DNA of 52,610 nucleotides from Comamonadaceae bacterium. GTDB lineage: Bacteria; Pseudomonadota; Gammaproteobacteria; Burkholderiales; Burkholderiaceae_C. The position numbers were made by a program, and so were the translations under genes. Under the pieces are notes generated by a model, which saw only the letters and a list, made by a program, of their open reading frames with translations, made no database searches and was not told where the DNA came from. Shown piece by piece: positions 6,958-15,819 of the stretch (positions within the stretch are counted from its first letter, which is position 1; every line of letters begins with the position of its first letter). The stretch is from assembly GCA_947476465.1 (NCBI GenBank), contig CANJQN010000009.1, positions 1-52,610 of the forward strand, read 5' to 3'.

Positions 6958-8691
6958 AAACCAAGGCATGACCTCGTCATCCGCAACGGATGCATCCTGG
7001 ATGGCTCAGGCGGCCCCCCCGTGGAGGGGGACGTGGCGGTCAATGGCGGCGTGATTGTCGCGGTCGGTGACGTTTCGGGTTCGGGGGCACAGGAGATCGA
7101 TGCCAAGGGCCTGCACGTCACGCCCGGGTTTGTCGACATCCACACGCACTACGACGGCCAGGCCATGTGGGACGAGCGGCTGCAGCCGTCGAGCTGGCAT
7201 GGCATCACCACGGCGGTGATGGGCAACTGCGGGGTCGGCTTCGCGCCGGTGCGCGCACGGGATCATCGGCAACTGGTCGAGCTGATGGAAGGCGTCGAGG
7301 ACATCCCCGGCGCCGTGCTGGACCAGGGCCTGTCCTGGAACTGGGAGAGCTTCGGGCAGTACATGGACGTGCTCGAGCGGGTCGATCACGACATGGACGT
7401 CTGCGCCCAGTTGGCCCACGCGCCGCTGCGGCTGTACGTGATGGGCGAGCGGGCAACCCGCATGGAGGCCGCAACGCCCCAAGACATCGCGCAGATGCGC
7501 CAACTGACGACCGACGCCATGAAGGCGGGCGCCCTGGGCTTTTCCACCTCGCGCACGCTGAACCACCGGTCTTCCACCGGCGGGCCCATTTTGTGTTTGC
7601 GCGCCAGCCACGAAGAGTTGCTCGGCATCGCCCTGGGCATGCAAGACGCGGGCTGCGGGGTGTTCGAGATGATCTCAGACTGGGATGACTTGCAGGCCGA
7701 GTTCAGCATGGTGCGGGACCTCACGGCGAAGTCGGGGCGGCCGGTGTCGTTTTCGCTGGGCCAGCGGCATGCCACGCCCAACGTTTGGAAAGAGCTGCTG
7801 GCCTGCACCAAGGCCGCCAACGCCGATGGGCTGACGATCCGTGGCCAGTCGCCGCCCCGGCCGGTGGGTGTGCTGCTGGGCTTGCAGGGCAGCATGAATC
7901 CGTTTTCCGACTGCCCTTCTTACCGCGCCATCGCGCACAAGACCCTGGCGCAGCGCCTGGCGATCATGCAAGAGCCGGCCTTTCGGCGACAGCTGCTGTC
8001 TGAGCAGCCGGCGGCCGACTCGGCACCGATCGCCAACCGCCTGCGTGCGTTCGAGTACCTCTTTCCGCTGGGAGACCCGCCCGACTACGAGCCGCCCCGT
8101 GAGGCGTCGATCGCCCACGAGGCCCTGCGGCAGAACCGGGATGTGAAGGAGGTCGTGTACGACTACATCACCGCCGACGGCGGCCGCAACTTTCTGTTCG
8201 GGCCCATCGCGAATTACGTCGAGTTCAACCTCGATGTTTGCCGCGCGATGATGGCCGACGAGAACACCCTGGTGGGCCTGGGGGACGGCGGCGCGCACGT
8301 GAGCATCATCTCCGACGCGAGCTTTCCCACTTATCTGTTGGCCCACTGGGGCCGCGATCGGGCACGTGGCCGGTTCGACCTGGGTTGGCTGGTCAAGCGC
8401 CACACGTCCGACAACGCCAAGTTCGTCGGTTTGCACGACCGCGGCTTTGTGCGCCCCGGCCTGAAGGCCGACCTCAACGTGATCGACATGGACCGCATCG
8501 CCCTGGAGCGTCCCTACATGGCGGCCGACCTGCCGGGTGGCGGCAACCGGCTGCTGCAAAAGGCCCGGGGCTATCGCGCCACGATCGTGTCGGGCGCCAC
8601 CACCTACATCGACGGCGAGGCCACAGGCGCCCTGCCTGGCAAGCTCGTTCGGGGTCCGCGGCAAGCGGGCGCAAGCGTAACTGTTTCGTGA
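6955..8691 (+). CDS. N-acyl-D-amino-acid deacylase-like amidohydrolase
   Basis: From the TTG start the protein has 578 residues, within the usual D-aminoacylase range. It begins with the small beta-sandwich strand LVIRNGCILDGSG (8-19). It then has GFVDIHTHYDGQ, whose HTH (63-65) binds the catalytic metal, MGNCGVGFAPVR with the conserved Cys, and near the C-terminus GGAHVS and the beta-sandwich return (VRPGLKADLNVIDMD). The family hydrolyses N-acyl-D-amino acids and related amides in the cytoplasm. It is first in an operon with a phosphotriesterase-like enzyme whose start touches its stop codon, so the two may act on one substrate. The exact substrate cannot be read from sequence. Confidence 0.9.
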   Translation: MKPRHDLVIRNGCILDGSGGPPVEGDVAVNGGVIVAVGDVSGSGAQEIDAKGLHVTPGFVDIHTHYDGQAMWDERLQPSSWHGITTAVMGNCGVGFAPVRARDHRQLVELMEGVEDIPGAVLDQGLSWNWESFGQYMDVLERVDHDMDVCAQLAHAPLRLYVMGERATRMEAATPQDIAQMRQLTTDAMKAGALGFSTSRTLNHRSSTGGPILCLRASHEELLGIALGMQDAGCGVFEMISDWDDLQAEFSMVRDLTAKSGRPVSFSLGQRHATPNVWKELLACTKAANADGLTIRGQSPPRPVGVLLGLQGSMNPFSDCPSYRAIAHKTLAQRLAIMQEPAFRRQLLSEQPAADSAPIANRLRAFEYLFPLGDPPDYEPPREASIAHEALRQNRDVKEVVYDYITADGGRNFLFGPIANYVEFNLDVCRAMMADENTLVGLGDGGAHVSIISDASFPTYLLAHWGRDRARGRFDLGWLVKRHTSDNAKFVGLHDRGFVRPGLKADLNVIDMDRIALERPYMAADLPGGGNRLLQKARGYRATIVSGATTYIDGEATGALPGKLVRGPRQAGASVTVS

Positions 8692-8702
8692 GTACAAACA
8701 CC

Positions 8703-9695
8703 ATGCAAGTTCAGACTGTTCTCGGCCCGATCGATGTCAACTCCCTGGGGCGCACGCTCATGCACGAGCATGTTTTCGTGTGTTTCCCCGGCGCCGAATT
8801 CGACCCCGAATCGCCGTACGACCGGCGCAAGGTGGCCGACGAGGCGGTCAAGCGCATCACGGAGCTGCGTGAGCGCTGCAAGGTCAACACCTTTGTCGAC
8901 CCATGCCCGATCGAGACCGGCCGCGACGTCGAGCTGATGCGCGAGGTGTCGCAACGCACCGGCATGAACATCATCTGCGCCACCGGGTTCTACACCGAGG
9001 ACATGGGCATTCCGCCCTACTGGCGCAAGCACACCGCGCAAGACATCGCCAAGCTGTACATCCGCGAACTGCGCGAGGGGGTCGGCAGCACCGGCATCCG
9101 CGCCGGCCTGATCAAGGTGGCGACCGGCGCTCCCAAGATCACCGCGCTGGAAGAGCGCCTGGTCGAAGCCGCATGCATCGCCCACCGTGAGACCAACGCC
9201 CCCATCCTCACGCACACCGACGGCGGCGTCATGGGCCCGCAGCAGCAGGCGCTGTTCAAGAAAGGCGGCGTCGATCCGTCACGTTGCCTGATCGGGCACA
9301 GTTGCGCCAATCCCGACCTCAATTACCACCTGACGATCGCGCAAGGTGGCTCGTACGTGGGCTTCGACCGCATCGGGAAGGTGCGTGAGCAGACCGACGA
9401 AGTGCGGGCTGCCAACCTCGCCCAGCTGATTCGCCGCGGCTTCGCGGGCAACGCCATGATCAGCCAGGATTGCATGTGCGCCTTTCGGGGCAAGCTGGTG
9501 ACATTGACGCCGGAGGATCAGAAGATGATGTCCGGTGCGAGCGGACCGCGGCCGATGACGCACCTGTTCGATGTGTTCATCCCGATGCTCAAGGAGCAGG
9601 GCATTGGCGAGGATGTGCTCAAGGTGCTGCTTGAGGACAATCCGCGTCGGTTTTTCGCGGGCGAGCCCATTGCGCAGGGGCTGGGCAAACCCTGA
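8703..9695 (+). CDS. Phosphotriesterase-family metal-dependent hydrolase
   Basis: A 330-residue TIM-barrel amidohydrolase. Metal-ligand motifs are in order: HEH at 21-23 (LGRTLMHEHVFV), the Lys in GLIKVATG that is normally carbamylated, His in THTDGGVM, His in GHSCANPD, and Asp in QDCMCAF. Members include lactonases and genuine phosphotriesterases, with lactonase or amidase activity more common in native proteins. ATG 8703 was chosen because the family N-terminus starts there; a GTG at 8688 overlaps the upstream stop (GTGA) and would add five residues with translational coupling. It probably works with the amidohydrolase upstream on the ligand bound by the following Bug protein. Confidence 0.88.
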   Translation: MQVQTVLGPIDVNSLGRTLMHEHVFVCFPGAEFDPESPYDRRKVADEAVKRITELRERCKVNTFVDPCPIETGRDVELMREVSQRTGMNIICATGFYTEDMGIPPYWRKHTAQDIAKLYIRELREGVGSTGIRAGLIKVATGAPKITALEERLVEAACIAHRETNAPILTHTDGGVMGPQQQALFKKGGVDPSRCLIGHSCANPDLNYHLTIAQGGSYVGFDRIGKVREQTDEVRAANLAQLIRRGFAGNAMISQDCMCAFRGKLVTLTPEDQKMMSGASGPRPMTHLFDVFIPMLKEQGIGEDVLKVLLEDNPRRFFAGEPIAQGLGKP

Positions 9696-9737
9696 TACGC
9701 GATCACCGCGCGCGATGCCGACCATGCAAAAAATGTA

Positions 9738-9767
9738 TTGTGAGTGAGTATGGCCGGCCCCTATGCT
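9738..9767 (+). promoter_or_regulatory. Possible sigma70-type promoter for the downstream Bug gene
   Basis: TTGTGA (9738-9743) and TATGCT (9762-9767) are separated by 18 bp, 29 bp before the ATG of the binding-protein gene, with GGAGA at 9788-9792 as ribosome site. Moderate matches only; the gene could also be read through from the upstream operon. Confidence 0.35.
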
Positions 9768-9796
9768 GAGCCGTTTATAGAAAATCCGGAGACAAC

Positions 9797-10786
9797 ATGA
9801 ACCCATCGAAAATAGCGAATCTCGGCCGTCGCGGTGCAGTCATCGCCGCGCTGTTGGCGGCGTGCGGCACCGGCTGGGCCCAGGACTTCCCGTCCAAGCC
9901 GATCCGGATCATTGTGGGTGCCGCACCGGGCGGCGGCTCGGACAACGTGTCGCGCAAAGTTGCGCAGATCATGCAGCAGCAAAATCCGAACGTGAGCGTC
10001 GTGATCGAAAACCGTCCCGGCGCCAGCGGATCCATTTCAGTCATCGCGACGATGCGCTCGGCACCAGACGGCTACACCCTCACGATTTGCCCGCCAGACA
10101 CCATTGCGGTATTCCCACAGACCAAGAAGACGCCGCCGTACACGGCTTCGGACCTCACCGCGATCGCCAAGCTGGCCGAAGTCAACTACATCTTCGTGGT
10201 TCCTGTCGCCAACCCGGCAAATAACGTGGCCGATTTCATCCGCGCGGCGAAAGCGGCCGGCAAGCCTCTGAACTATGGCAGCGATGGCCCCGCCACCTCC
10301 GCACGCATGGTCAGTGAGCTGTTCAAGCAAAGAACCGGCCTGTCGATGCAGCAGGTGCCTTACCAGGGCAGTGCCCCGATGCTCACGGCCCTGGCCTCAG
10401 GCGAAACCGACTTCAGCACCACGGCATTTGTTTCCGCCAAGGCCCTGATGGATGCCGGCAAGATCAAGGCGATCGGCGTCATCAGCGACAAGCGCATCGC
10501 CGAATTTCCCACCGTGCCGACGGCTGCCGAAGGCGGGGTCCGGGACATGGATCTGACGGCGTTTTTCGGTATCTTCGGCCCGAAGGGCATCCCGGCGGAC
10601 GTCACGGCCAAATTGGGCGACATGTTCACCAAGGCCGTGGCATCCGACGAGTTCAAGGAATGGGCCAAGGCGCGCGGCATGTCCGCCACGCCGCAGGGCC
10701 CCGCCGAATTCGACCGGACCGTCAAGGCAAGCTTGCCAGTATGGGCGGGCGCCATCAAGGCATCGGGCCTGCAACTGGAAGAGTGA
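9797..10786 (+). CDS. Bug/TctC-family substrate-binding protein
   Basis: A 329-residue periplasmic Bug protein. The signal peptide (GAVIAALLAACGTGWAQ) is followed by FPSKPIRIIVGAAPGGGSD, ENRPGASGSI, PDGYTLTICPPDT, VPYQGSAPMLTALASGE and a C-terminal FGIFGPKGIPADV, all in the family order. The AAC in the signal region is not followed by a convincing lipobox, so a soluble periplasmic protein is more likely than a lipoprotein. It lies 101 bp after the hydrolase on the same strand and presumably captures the substrate these enzymes process. No TctA/TctB permease genes are nearby. Confidence 0.9.
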   Translation: MNPSKIANLGRRGAVIAALLAACGTGWAQDFPSKPIRIIVGAAPGGGSDNVSRKVAQIMQQQNPNVSVVIENRPGASGSISVIATMRSAPDGYTLTICPPDTIAVFPQTKKTPPYTASDLTAIAKLAEVNYIFVVPVANPANNVADFIRAAKAAGKPLNYGSDGPATSARMVSELFKQRTGLSMQQVPYQGSAPMLTALASGETDFSTTAFVSAKALMDAGKIKAIGVISDKRIAEFPTVPTAAEGGVRDMDLTAFFGIFGPKGIPADVTAKLGDMFTKAVASDEFKEWAKARGMSATPQGPAEFDRTVKASLPVWAGAIKASGLQLEE

Positions 10787-10913
10787 CAACCGTGGCGTAG
10801 TACGCCACGAGGTGTTTCCCCAGCGCCTGCGCACAAGCCGGCGGCGTCTCGCCGTCGCGCGCCAGCCACGCGTCGCTCAATTTCCCCGCCAGACTCGCGA
10901 ACCTGGAAATTGA

Positions 10914-11786
10914 ATGACCATCCCCACGGAGCCTTCCATGGCGACCGATCTCGCGCAACGCGAGGTTGCACACATCGAAGCCCCCGCCATTCGCCGTGGC
11001 ATCAGCGATGCCCATCGTGTGCGTCCGCTCATCGCGTCCGAGCGATGGGCGGCGACAGATCCCTTCCTGCGGATGATGGAAGACTGGTTTCCCGGTGGTG
11101 TCTTCGACCGGCATCCCCATCGCGGCATTGAAACCGTCACCTATGTCATTGAGGGCCGGATCGAGCACTACGACAACCATGGCAACACAGGCTCGCTCGG
11201 TCCCGGGGATGTCCAGTGGTTGACGGCCGGCCGCGGCCTGATCCACAACGAGCAGCCTGCGGCGGGCCAGCACGTGCACCTGTTGCAGCTCTGGGTGAAT
11301 CTTCCTGGCGCGGCCAAACTCGTTGCGGCACGCCATCAGGATCTTCGCGCCGAGGCCATGCCGCTGCGCCGCGAACCGGGCGCCGAGATTCGCGTGTTCT
11401 CGGGTTCCTCTGGCGCCGTCCGTTCGCAGACGCTCAACCACGCACCCGTGACGATGGTCGAGATCACCCTGGCGCCTGGAGCGCAGGTCTCACAGGATCT
11501 GCCGGCCGGCTACAACAGCTTTGTCGTGGTGCTCAAGGGCGGCGGCGCCATCGGTGCATCGGCGACCGCCGTCACCTCAGGCCAACTCGTCTGGCTCACG
11601 CCCTGTGAAGCGGCCAGCGCCGTGGGCTTGACGGCGGGCGATCAAGGTCTGCGTGCGCTGCTGCTGGGCGGACTTCCGCTGCGCGAGCCCGTGGCGGCGG
11701 GTGGCCCGTTCGTGATGAACACGCAGCAAGAGCTCCATGATGCCTTTGCGCAATTGCGCAGCCGCGGTGAGCGCTTCGGTCTGTAG
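10914..11786 (+). CDS. Pirin family protein
   Basis: A 290-residue bicupin. The N-terminal cupin shows the pirin metal site: FDRHPHRGIETVTYV (two His), the Glu/His-containing EGRIEHYDNHG, then the GDVQWLTAGRGLIHNEQP segment with another His. The C-terminal cupin (about 170-280) is more divergent. Bacterial pirins are cytoplasmic metal-binding proteins, some with quercetin 2,3-dioxygenase activity. A second ATG at 10938 has the better ribosome site (GGAG, 7 nt spacing) and would shorten the protein by eight residues. It follows the Bug gene after 127 bp and is probably independent of it. Confidence 0.88.
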   Translation: MTIPTEPSMATDLAQREVAHIEAPAIRRGISDAHRVRPLIASERWAATDPFLRMMEDWFPGGVFDRHPHRGIETVTYVIEGRIEHYDNHGNTGSLGPGDVQWLTAGRGLIHNEQPAAGQHVHLLQLWVNLPGAAKLVAARHQDLRAEAMPLRREPGAEIRVFSGSSGAVRSQTLNHAPVTMVEITLAPGAQVSQDLPAGYNSFVVVLKGGGAIGASATAVTSGQLVWLTPCEAASAVGLTAGDQGLRALLLGGLPLREPVAAGGPFVMNTQQELHDAFAQLRSRGERFGL

Positions 11787-11815
11787 GTTTTCGCGCCCGG
11801 GCCAGGGGCTTGCGG

Positions 11816-11831
11816 GTCGCCACGGGGCGAC
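11816..11831. terminator. Small hairpin between convergent genes
   Basis: GTCGCC-ACGG-GGCGAC forms a perfect 6-bp stem with a 4-nt loop between the convergent pirin and MFS genes. There is no U-tract on either strand, so terminator function is a weak guess based on position. Confidence 0.3.
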
Positions 11832-11866
11832 GGTCATGAGCAGGCACAAGTACCTGCATACATGAT

Positions 11867-13096
11867 TCACTGCGCCGGGCTTCGCTTGAGGTGCCGCACG
11901 ACGGCGGCCGTCAGCGCCAGCAGCCCCAGGCCGCAGATGCCGAACTGCGTGGCGTAGCCCACGCGGTCGATCACAACGCCGCCCACCGCCACGCCCAGGG
12001 CGACACCGCCAAACATGAACGCGGAGAACAGCGCCATGGAGGTGCCGCGCAGCTCGGGCACGAGCTGGCTGGTGCGGGTCATGAGCGTGCCGTGCAGCAT
12101 GTAGTAGCCGATGCCGCCAAACAGCACCGCGGGAATGGCCGCCCACCATGCGTTGACCCAGCCGAGAAACAACCAGGCCAGGCCCATGCTCAGACCGCCG
12201 GCCAGTGCGACGCCGCGCTCGCCCAGGCCGGACAGCAGCCTGGCGGCCCCGGCCGAATACAGGAAGCCGCCGACGGCATAGAGCGCGACGGCTGCGGACG
12301 CGGCCGAGATCGACAAGCCCCCGGTGGTCACCAGGAAGGCCGGCACAAAGGCCACGGCTCCGAACACAAAGGCGCCTTCGAGGCCGGTGAACCCGAACAA
12401 GAGCAGGGCTGGCGGTGTTCTGAGTACCTGCGCGAGCTTGCTCCAATACGGCCCCGAAGCGCGGCCGGCCGCAGGCCTGTGTTCCTGCGCGCCCAGCAGC
12501 AGGCCGCTGCTGACCGCGAGGTACAGCACGCCCAACACGCCGAACACCCAGCGCCACCCGAGCCAATCGGTGATCAGGCCGGACATCCACTGGCCGAAGA
12601 TCAGCCCCATCAGGTTGGTGCTTAGAAACCGCGCCAGCACGACCTGCCGCTGTTCATAAGGAACGGCATCGCCGATCCACGCCAGCGCCAGCGAGACCGT
12701 GCCCGCGGCCATCGCACCCGAGAAGATGCGCGCGGCCACCAGCATCTCCAGGGTGCCAGCTGCCAGAGCGAGCAGGCTTGCGAGCCCGCAGCCCAGTGTG
12801 GACCAGCCGATCACACGGCGCTTGCCCCAGCGGTCTCCCAGCGGGCCGAACAACAGCTGCATGAGCGCAAAGGCCACCGCGTAGCCCGACACACACAGCG
12901 CGGCCTGCCCGGTGGTGACCGCAAACTCGCGAACCAGCGCCGGCAGCATGGGGTCGCAGATGCGCAGCATCGCGCTGCCGCAGAAATTGGTCAGCCCCAG
13001 CAGCACCAGGGTGCGCCGCGAGATGGCAAAAGGCGAGGGCGCTTGTGCCGGTACCTCGGAGTTGTTCGGCCGCACTGCGTCTTGTCTCTCAAGCAT
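11867..13096 (-). CDS. Major facilitator superfamily transporter
   Basis: A 409-residue polytopic membrane protein with twelve predictable hydrophobic segments starting at about residue 30. The MFS loop 2-3 motif is clear: [15 protein letters not shown] (about 85-99), preceded by [12 protein letters not shown]. The second half repeats the six-helix pattern. The overall look is that of the DHA-like drug/metabolite efflux subgroup (YnfM/AraJ-like), but the substrate is unknown. It stands alone, transcribed leftward, and its start is 28 bp from the aldo/keto reductase fragment on the other strand. Confidence 0.85.
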   Translation of the reverse strand: MLERQDAVRPNNSEVPAQAPSPFAISRRTLVLLGLTNFCGSAMLRICDPMLPALVREFAVTTGQAALCVSGYAVAFALMQLLFGPLGDRWGKRRVIGWSTLGCGLASLLALAAGTLEMLVAARIFSGAMAAGTVSLALAWIGDAVPYEQRQVVLARFLSTNLMGLIFGQWMSGLITDWLGWRWVFGVLGVLYLAVSSGLLLGAQEHRPAAGRASGPYWSKLAQVLRTPPALLLFGFTGLEGAFVFGAVAFVPAFLVTTGGLSISAASAAVALYAVGGFLYSAGAARLLSGLGERGVALAGGLSMGLAWLFLGWVNAWWAAIPAVLFGGIGYYMLHGTLMTRTSQLVPELRGTSMALFSAFMFGGVALGVAVGGVVIDRVGYATQFGICGLGLLALTAAVVRHLKRSPAQ

Positions 13097-13124
13097 GTTG
13101 GTCGCTGATGATCATAGGGCAGAG

Positions 13125-13387
13125 CCTGTGCTTCGGCAGCAATGTGTTCGGCTGGGGGCCGACGAGCCCACCTCGCACAGCCTGCTGGACGCCTGGGTGG
13201 ATGCGGGCATGAACTTCATCGACACGGCGGACGTGTATTCGACCTGGACGCCCGGGCACCGCGGCGGCGAGTCCGAGGCCATCATCGGCCGCTGGCTCAA
13301 GCGAGGCTGGCGGCGTGACAAGGTGGTGATCGCCACCAAGGTGGGCATGGACATGGGCGGCGGCAAGATTGGCCTGAAGCCCGCGCG
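13125..13387 (+). pseudogene. Aldo/keto reductase fragment, partial copy of the gene at 44943
   Basis: This 263-bp segment matches 44987-45250 with about eight substitutions and one missing base (about 97% identity), covering codons ~15-102 of the intact aldo/keto reductase. It lacks the first 14 codons. A 1-nt deletion near 13157 (CTGGGGGCC here, CTGGACGGCC in the intact gene) shifts the frame, and homology stops abruptly at 13387. The encoded segment includes [11 protein letters not shown] with the catalytic Tyr and [11 protein letters not shown] with the Lys, but no functional protein is possible. It forms the left member of a direct repeat enclosing the whole EPS locus. Confidence 0.92.
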
Positions 13388-13439
13388 ACGGTGCACAGGT
13401 TAAATCGCGCGCAAATTCCCGGGCCTGTGGATGGCCTGG

Positions 13440-14174
13440 CTAGGCTGGCTGCTCCAGGCGGTCCATCCGGTAGCCGAAGCCATACACAGGCGACATCTTC
13501 CACCCCTTGGTTCCGTCCAATAAGAGCTTCTTGCGCAGGCGGCTCACATGGGTGTCGACGGTTCGGGTGTCCACCATCGCGTTGATGCCCCACACCTTGT
13601 CCAGAAGGTGATCGCGCGACACGAGTTTGCCCGGATTCTGGAACAGGTAGGACGCAAGGTCGAACTCCTTTTGAGTGAGCGCGACCCCTTGACCATCCAT
13701 CAGCAGCAGGTTTCGCTGAGAGTCGACCTCGTAGGCGCCCAGGCGTTGCACCTGCGTCGAGCCCCCCCGCGCGCGCCGCCCAGCCGAAGCAAGCCTTGCC
13801 AGGAGCTCGTGCTGCTTGGCCGGCTTGACCACGTAGTCGTCGGCGCCGGCTTCGAGCGCCTGCACGACGACCTGTTCTTCTTCGCGGGCGGTAAGGACCA
13901 CGACGGCCGTGTTCCAGCCAAGGTTGGCCCGGACCCAGCGCAGAACCTCCAGGCCGGAGCCGTCCTGCAGCATCCAGTCCAGCAGAAGCAAATCGTACGT
14001 GCCCTTGCGCAGCGCCTCCAGCATCGAGCTGACGCTCAGGTGCGCCGTACAGGTATGACGCCCGCCCTGAAGCCAAAGCTGGATCAGCGCAAGCTGGTCT
14101 TCGTCGTCCTCAAGTATTCCGATGTGCACACTCTGGACCCTAAATGAGCTTCGCGGCCTTGGCAAGTACTGCAT
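13440..14174 (-). CDS. OmpR/PhoB-family response regulator
   Basis: A 244-residue two-domain regulator. The receiver (about 15-130) has the acidic pair EDDE, the phospho-acceptor Asp in LLLLDWMLQDGSG, the Thr in VVLTAREEE and the Lys in YVVKPAK. The C-terminal winged helix (about 145-240) has ALTQKEFDLASYLFQNPGKL, the recognition helix TRTVDTHVSRLRKKL and the wing GYGY-like VYGFGYRM. It lies 21 bp after manC in the same direction with no cognate histidine kinase beside it. Its family binds 11-bp-spaced direct repeats, which is exactly the structure of the six conserved promoter elements in this locus, so it is the best candidate for the EPS activator. A start at an internal GTG (VHIGILEDDE) is possible. 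Confidence 0.9.
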   Translation of the reverse strand: MQYLPRPRSSFRVQSVHIGILEDDEDQLALIQLWLQGGRHTCTAHLSVSSMLEALRKGTYDLLLLDWMLQDGSGLEVLRWVRANLGWNTAVVVLTAREEEQVVVQALEAGADDYVVKPAKQHELLARLASAGRRARGGSTQVQRLGAYEVDSQRNLLLMDGQGVALTQKEFDLASYLFQNPGKLVSRDHLLDKVWGINAMVDTRTVDTHVSRLRKKLLLDGTKGWKMSPVYGFGYRMDRLEQPA

Positions 14175-14195
14175 TTGCTGGGGCCCCGCTTGGTT

Positions 14196-15617
14196 TCATG
14201 CGACCCGCCGCTCCTGCGGCGCCCGCCCATATCGATCCTCCAGGCGCACGATATCGTCCTCTCCGAGATAGCTCCCGGACTGCACCTCGACCAGCTCCAG
14301 CGTCGTCTTGCCGGGGTTGAGCAGGCGGTGAACGGCCCCCAAAGGGATGTAGGTGGACTGGTTCTCGGTGAGCAGGAAGGTCTCGTCGTCGCGGGTCACC
14401 TGCGCCGTTCCCTTGACCACGATCCAGTGCTCAGCGCGGTGAAAGTGTTTTTGCAGGGACAGCTGTGCCCCGGGCCTGACCACGATCCGCTTGACCTGGA
14501 ATCGCTCGCCCTGTTCGATGAGGTCGTACGAGCCCCACGGGCGCTGGACCTGGCGGTGGCCGCCCGCCTGCGGGGCGCCCTGCTCCTGAAGCAGGGCGAC
14601 CGCGTCTTTGACTTGTTCACAGGCGCTCTTGTGAGCGACGAGCAGTGCGTCCGGGGTGTCGACGACGACCAGGTCATTGACGCCCAGCACCACCACGCAC
14701 CGGTGCGGCGCATGCACAAAATTGCCAGACGCGTCAGACACGGTGACGTTGCCGACCAGGCGGTTTCCGGCGTCGTCGGCCGGCGTCAGCTGCGCTGCGG
14801 CAACCCAGGTGCCTACGTCGCTCCACTGGCCGGTAAAGGGCACCACGGCGATGTTGCTGTGCCGCTCCATCAGCGCCACGTCGATGCTCTGGGCACGGCA
14901 AGCCTGCATCGCAGTGGCGCACGGACAGACGAACCTGCCTTCGCGTGCCGCCCCTGCCAATGCCGTTCGGCAGGACGCGAAGATGTCGGGTGCGTGCTGA
15001 GCGATCGCCTCGACCAGGGTGCCGGCCCTGCACAGGAAGATGCCGGCGTTCCAGAGCGCATCGCCACCCAGCAGCAGGCGCTGCGCCACCTCGGCCGATG
15101 GTTTCTCGATGAAGCTTTCGGCCTGGTAGGCGCCGTCCGGGCGCTGCAGCCCGCGTCGGATGTAGCCGTACCCAGTGGCCGGGTGCGTAGGCACGACCCC
15201 GAAGGTGACGATCGCGCCGCGCACAGCCGCGGCCTCGCCCGCACGGACCATTGAGCGGAATGCCTCGCCGTCCGGAATGTGATGATCCGCAGGGCAGAAC
15301 AGCATCAGCTGGGCAGGGTCTGCCTGCAGGGCCGCGAGCACCATCGCCGCGGCTGTGTTGCGCGCCACCGGCTCCAGCGTGACGGTGCCCCGCGAGCGCG
15401 CCGCCGCGAGGGCCTCGTCAACCAGGAAGCGGTGCTCCTGCGCCGCGACGCAGTGGACGCCCTGGTCCGCAGCCAGGGGCGCCAGGCGCTCCAGCGTGAG
15501 CTGCAGCAGGCTCTTGCCGTCGATCAGCGGCATGAACTGTTTGGGAAATGCAGCGCGCGACAGCGGCCACAGCCGGGTGCCGGTGCCACCGCACAGGATG
15601 ACGGGCAGCAGGTTCAT
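14196..15617 (-). CDS. manC: Mannose-1-phosphate guanylyltransferase / mannose-6-phosphate isomerase
   Basis: A 473-residue bifunctional ManC/AlgA/XanB-type enzyme that makes GDP-mannose from mannose-1-phosphate and usually also interconverts mannose-6-P and fructose-6-P. The N-terminal pyrophosphorylase signature GGTGTRLWPLSRAAFPKQF is at about 9-27, with FIEKPSAEVA as the sugar-phosphate site. The C-terminal cupin has RPWGSYDLIEQGERF, KRIVVRPGAQLSLQKHFHRAEHW (metal His) and YIPLGAVHRLLNPG. It supplies GDP-mannose to the EPS glycosyltransferases. Its ATG overlaps the stop of a 35-codon ORF (ATGA), and a conserved EPS promoter element lies 155 bp upstream. The regulator gene follows in the same operon. 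Confidence 0.93.
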   Translation of the reverse strand: MNLLPVILCGGTGTRLWPLSRAAFPKQFMPLIDGKSLLQLTLERLAPLAADQGVHCVAAQEHRFLVDEALAAARSRGTVTLEPVARNTAAAMVLAALQADPAQLMLFCPADHHIPDGEAFRSMVRAGEAAAVRGAIVTFGVVPTHPATGYGYIRRGLQRPDGAYQAESFIEKPSAEVAQRLLLGGDALWNAGIFLCRAGTLVEAIAQHAPDIFASCRTALAGAAREGRFVCPCATAMQACRAQSIDVALMERHSNIAVVPFTGQWSDVGTWVAAAQLTPADDAGNRLVGNVTVSDASGNFVHAPHRCVVVLGVNDLVVVDTPDALLVAHKSACEQVKDAVALLQEQGAPQAGGHRQVQRPWGSYDLIEQGERFQVKRIVVRPGAQLSLQKHFHRAEHWIVVKGTAQVTRDDETFLLTENQSTYIPLGAVHRLLNPGKTTLELVEVQSGSYLGEDDIVRLEDRYGRAPQERRVA

Positions 15618-15721
15618 GACGGCACCGCCAAGTCCATGAACGTGCCGCGCGTTTGCGATAGGGACACGCCGCGATTGTTAGTGGCGGCCGGCGGGTTGTC
15701 CGGTGTGAAGCAGATCTTCAT
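15614..15721 (-). CDS. Small ORF (35 aa) coupled to manC
   Basis: Upstream of manC an ATG-started frame encodes MKICFTPDNPPAATNN-RGVSLSQTRGTFMD-LAVPS and stops in a TGA that overlaps the manC ATG by 4 bp (ATGA), the classic arrangement for translational coupling. It lies inside the transcript predicted from the EPS promoter at 15751-15793 and has a modest ribosome site (AAGG) about 8 nt before the ATG. I recognise no domain. It may be a real small protein or a leader peptide whose translation gates manC. The start codon is the only one available between the promoter and manC in this frame. Confidence 0.5.
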   Translation of the reverse strand: MKICFTPDNPPAATNNRGVSLSQTRGTFMDLAVPS

Positions 15722-15750
15722 GCGATGACCTTATCGTGGGCGAAGGCCGC

Positions 15751-15793
15751 AGTGTAGGAAGCCATGCTCTGCAAAATGTGGCGTGATTGCAAA
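15751..15793 (-). promoter_or_regulatory. EPS-box promoter upstream of manC
   Basis: On the minus strand the 22-bp element (15772-15793) reads TTTGCAATC, then A, CGCCACA, then TTTTG, i.e. two 11-bp direct repeats with cores TGCAAT and CACATT. Exactly 15 nt downstream is TACACT (15751-15756), a good -10 hexamer. The predicted start near 15744 would give a ~127-nt leader containing the 35-codon ORF. It is one of six matching elements in the locus. Confidence 0.7.
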
Positions 15794-15819
15794 ATGGGCA
15801 AGCACGGACCGCAGGGGCC

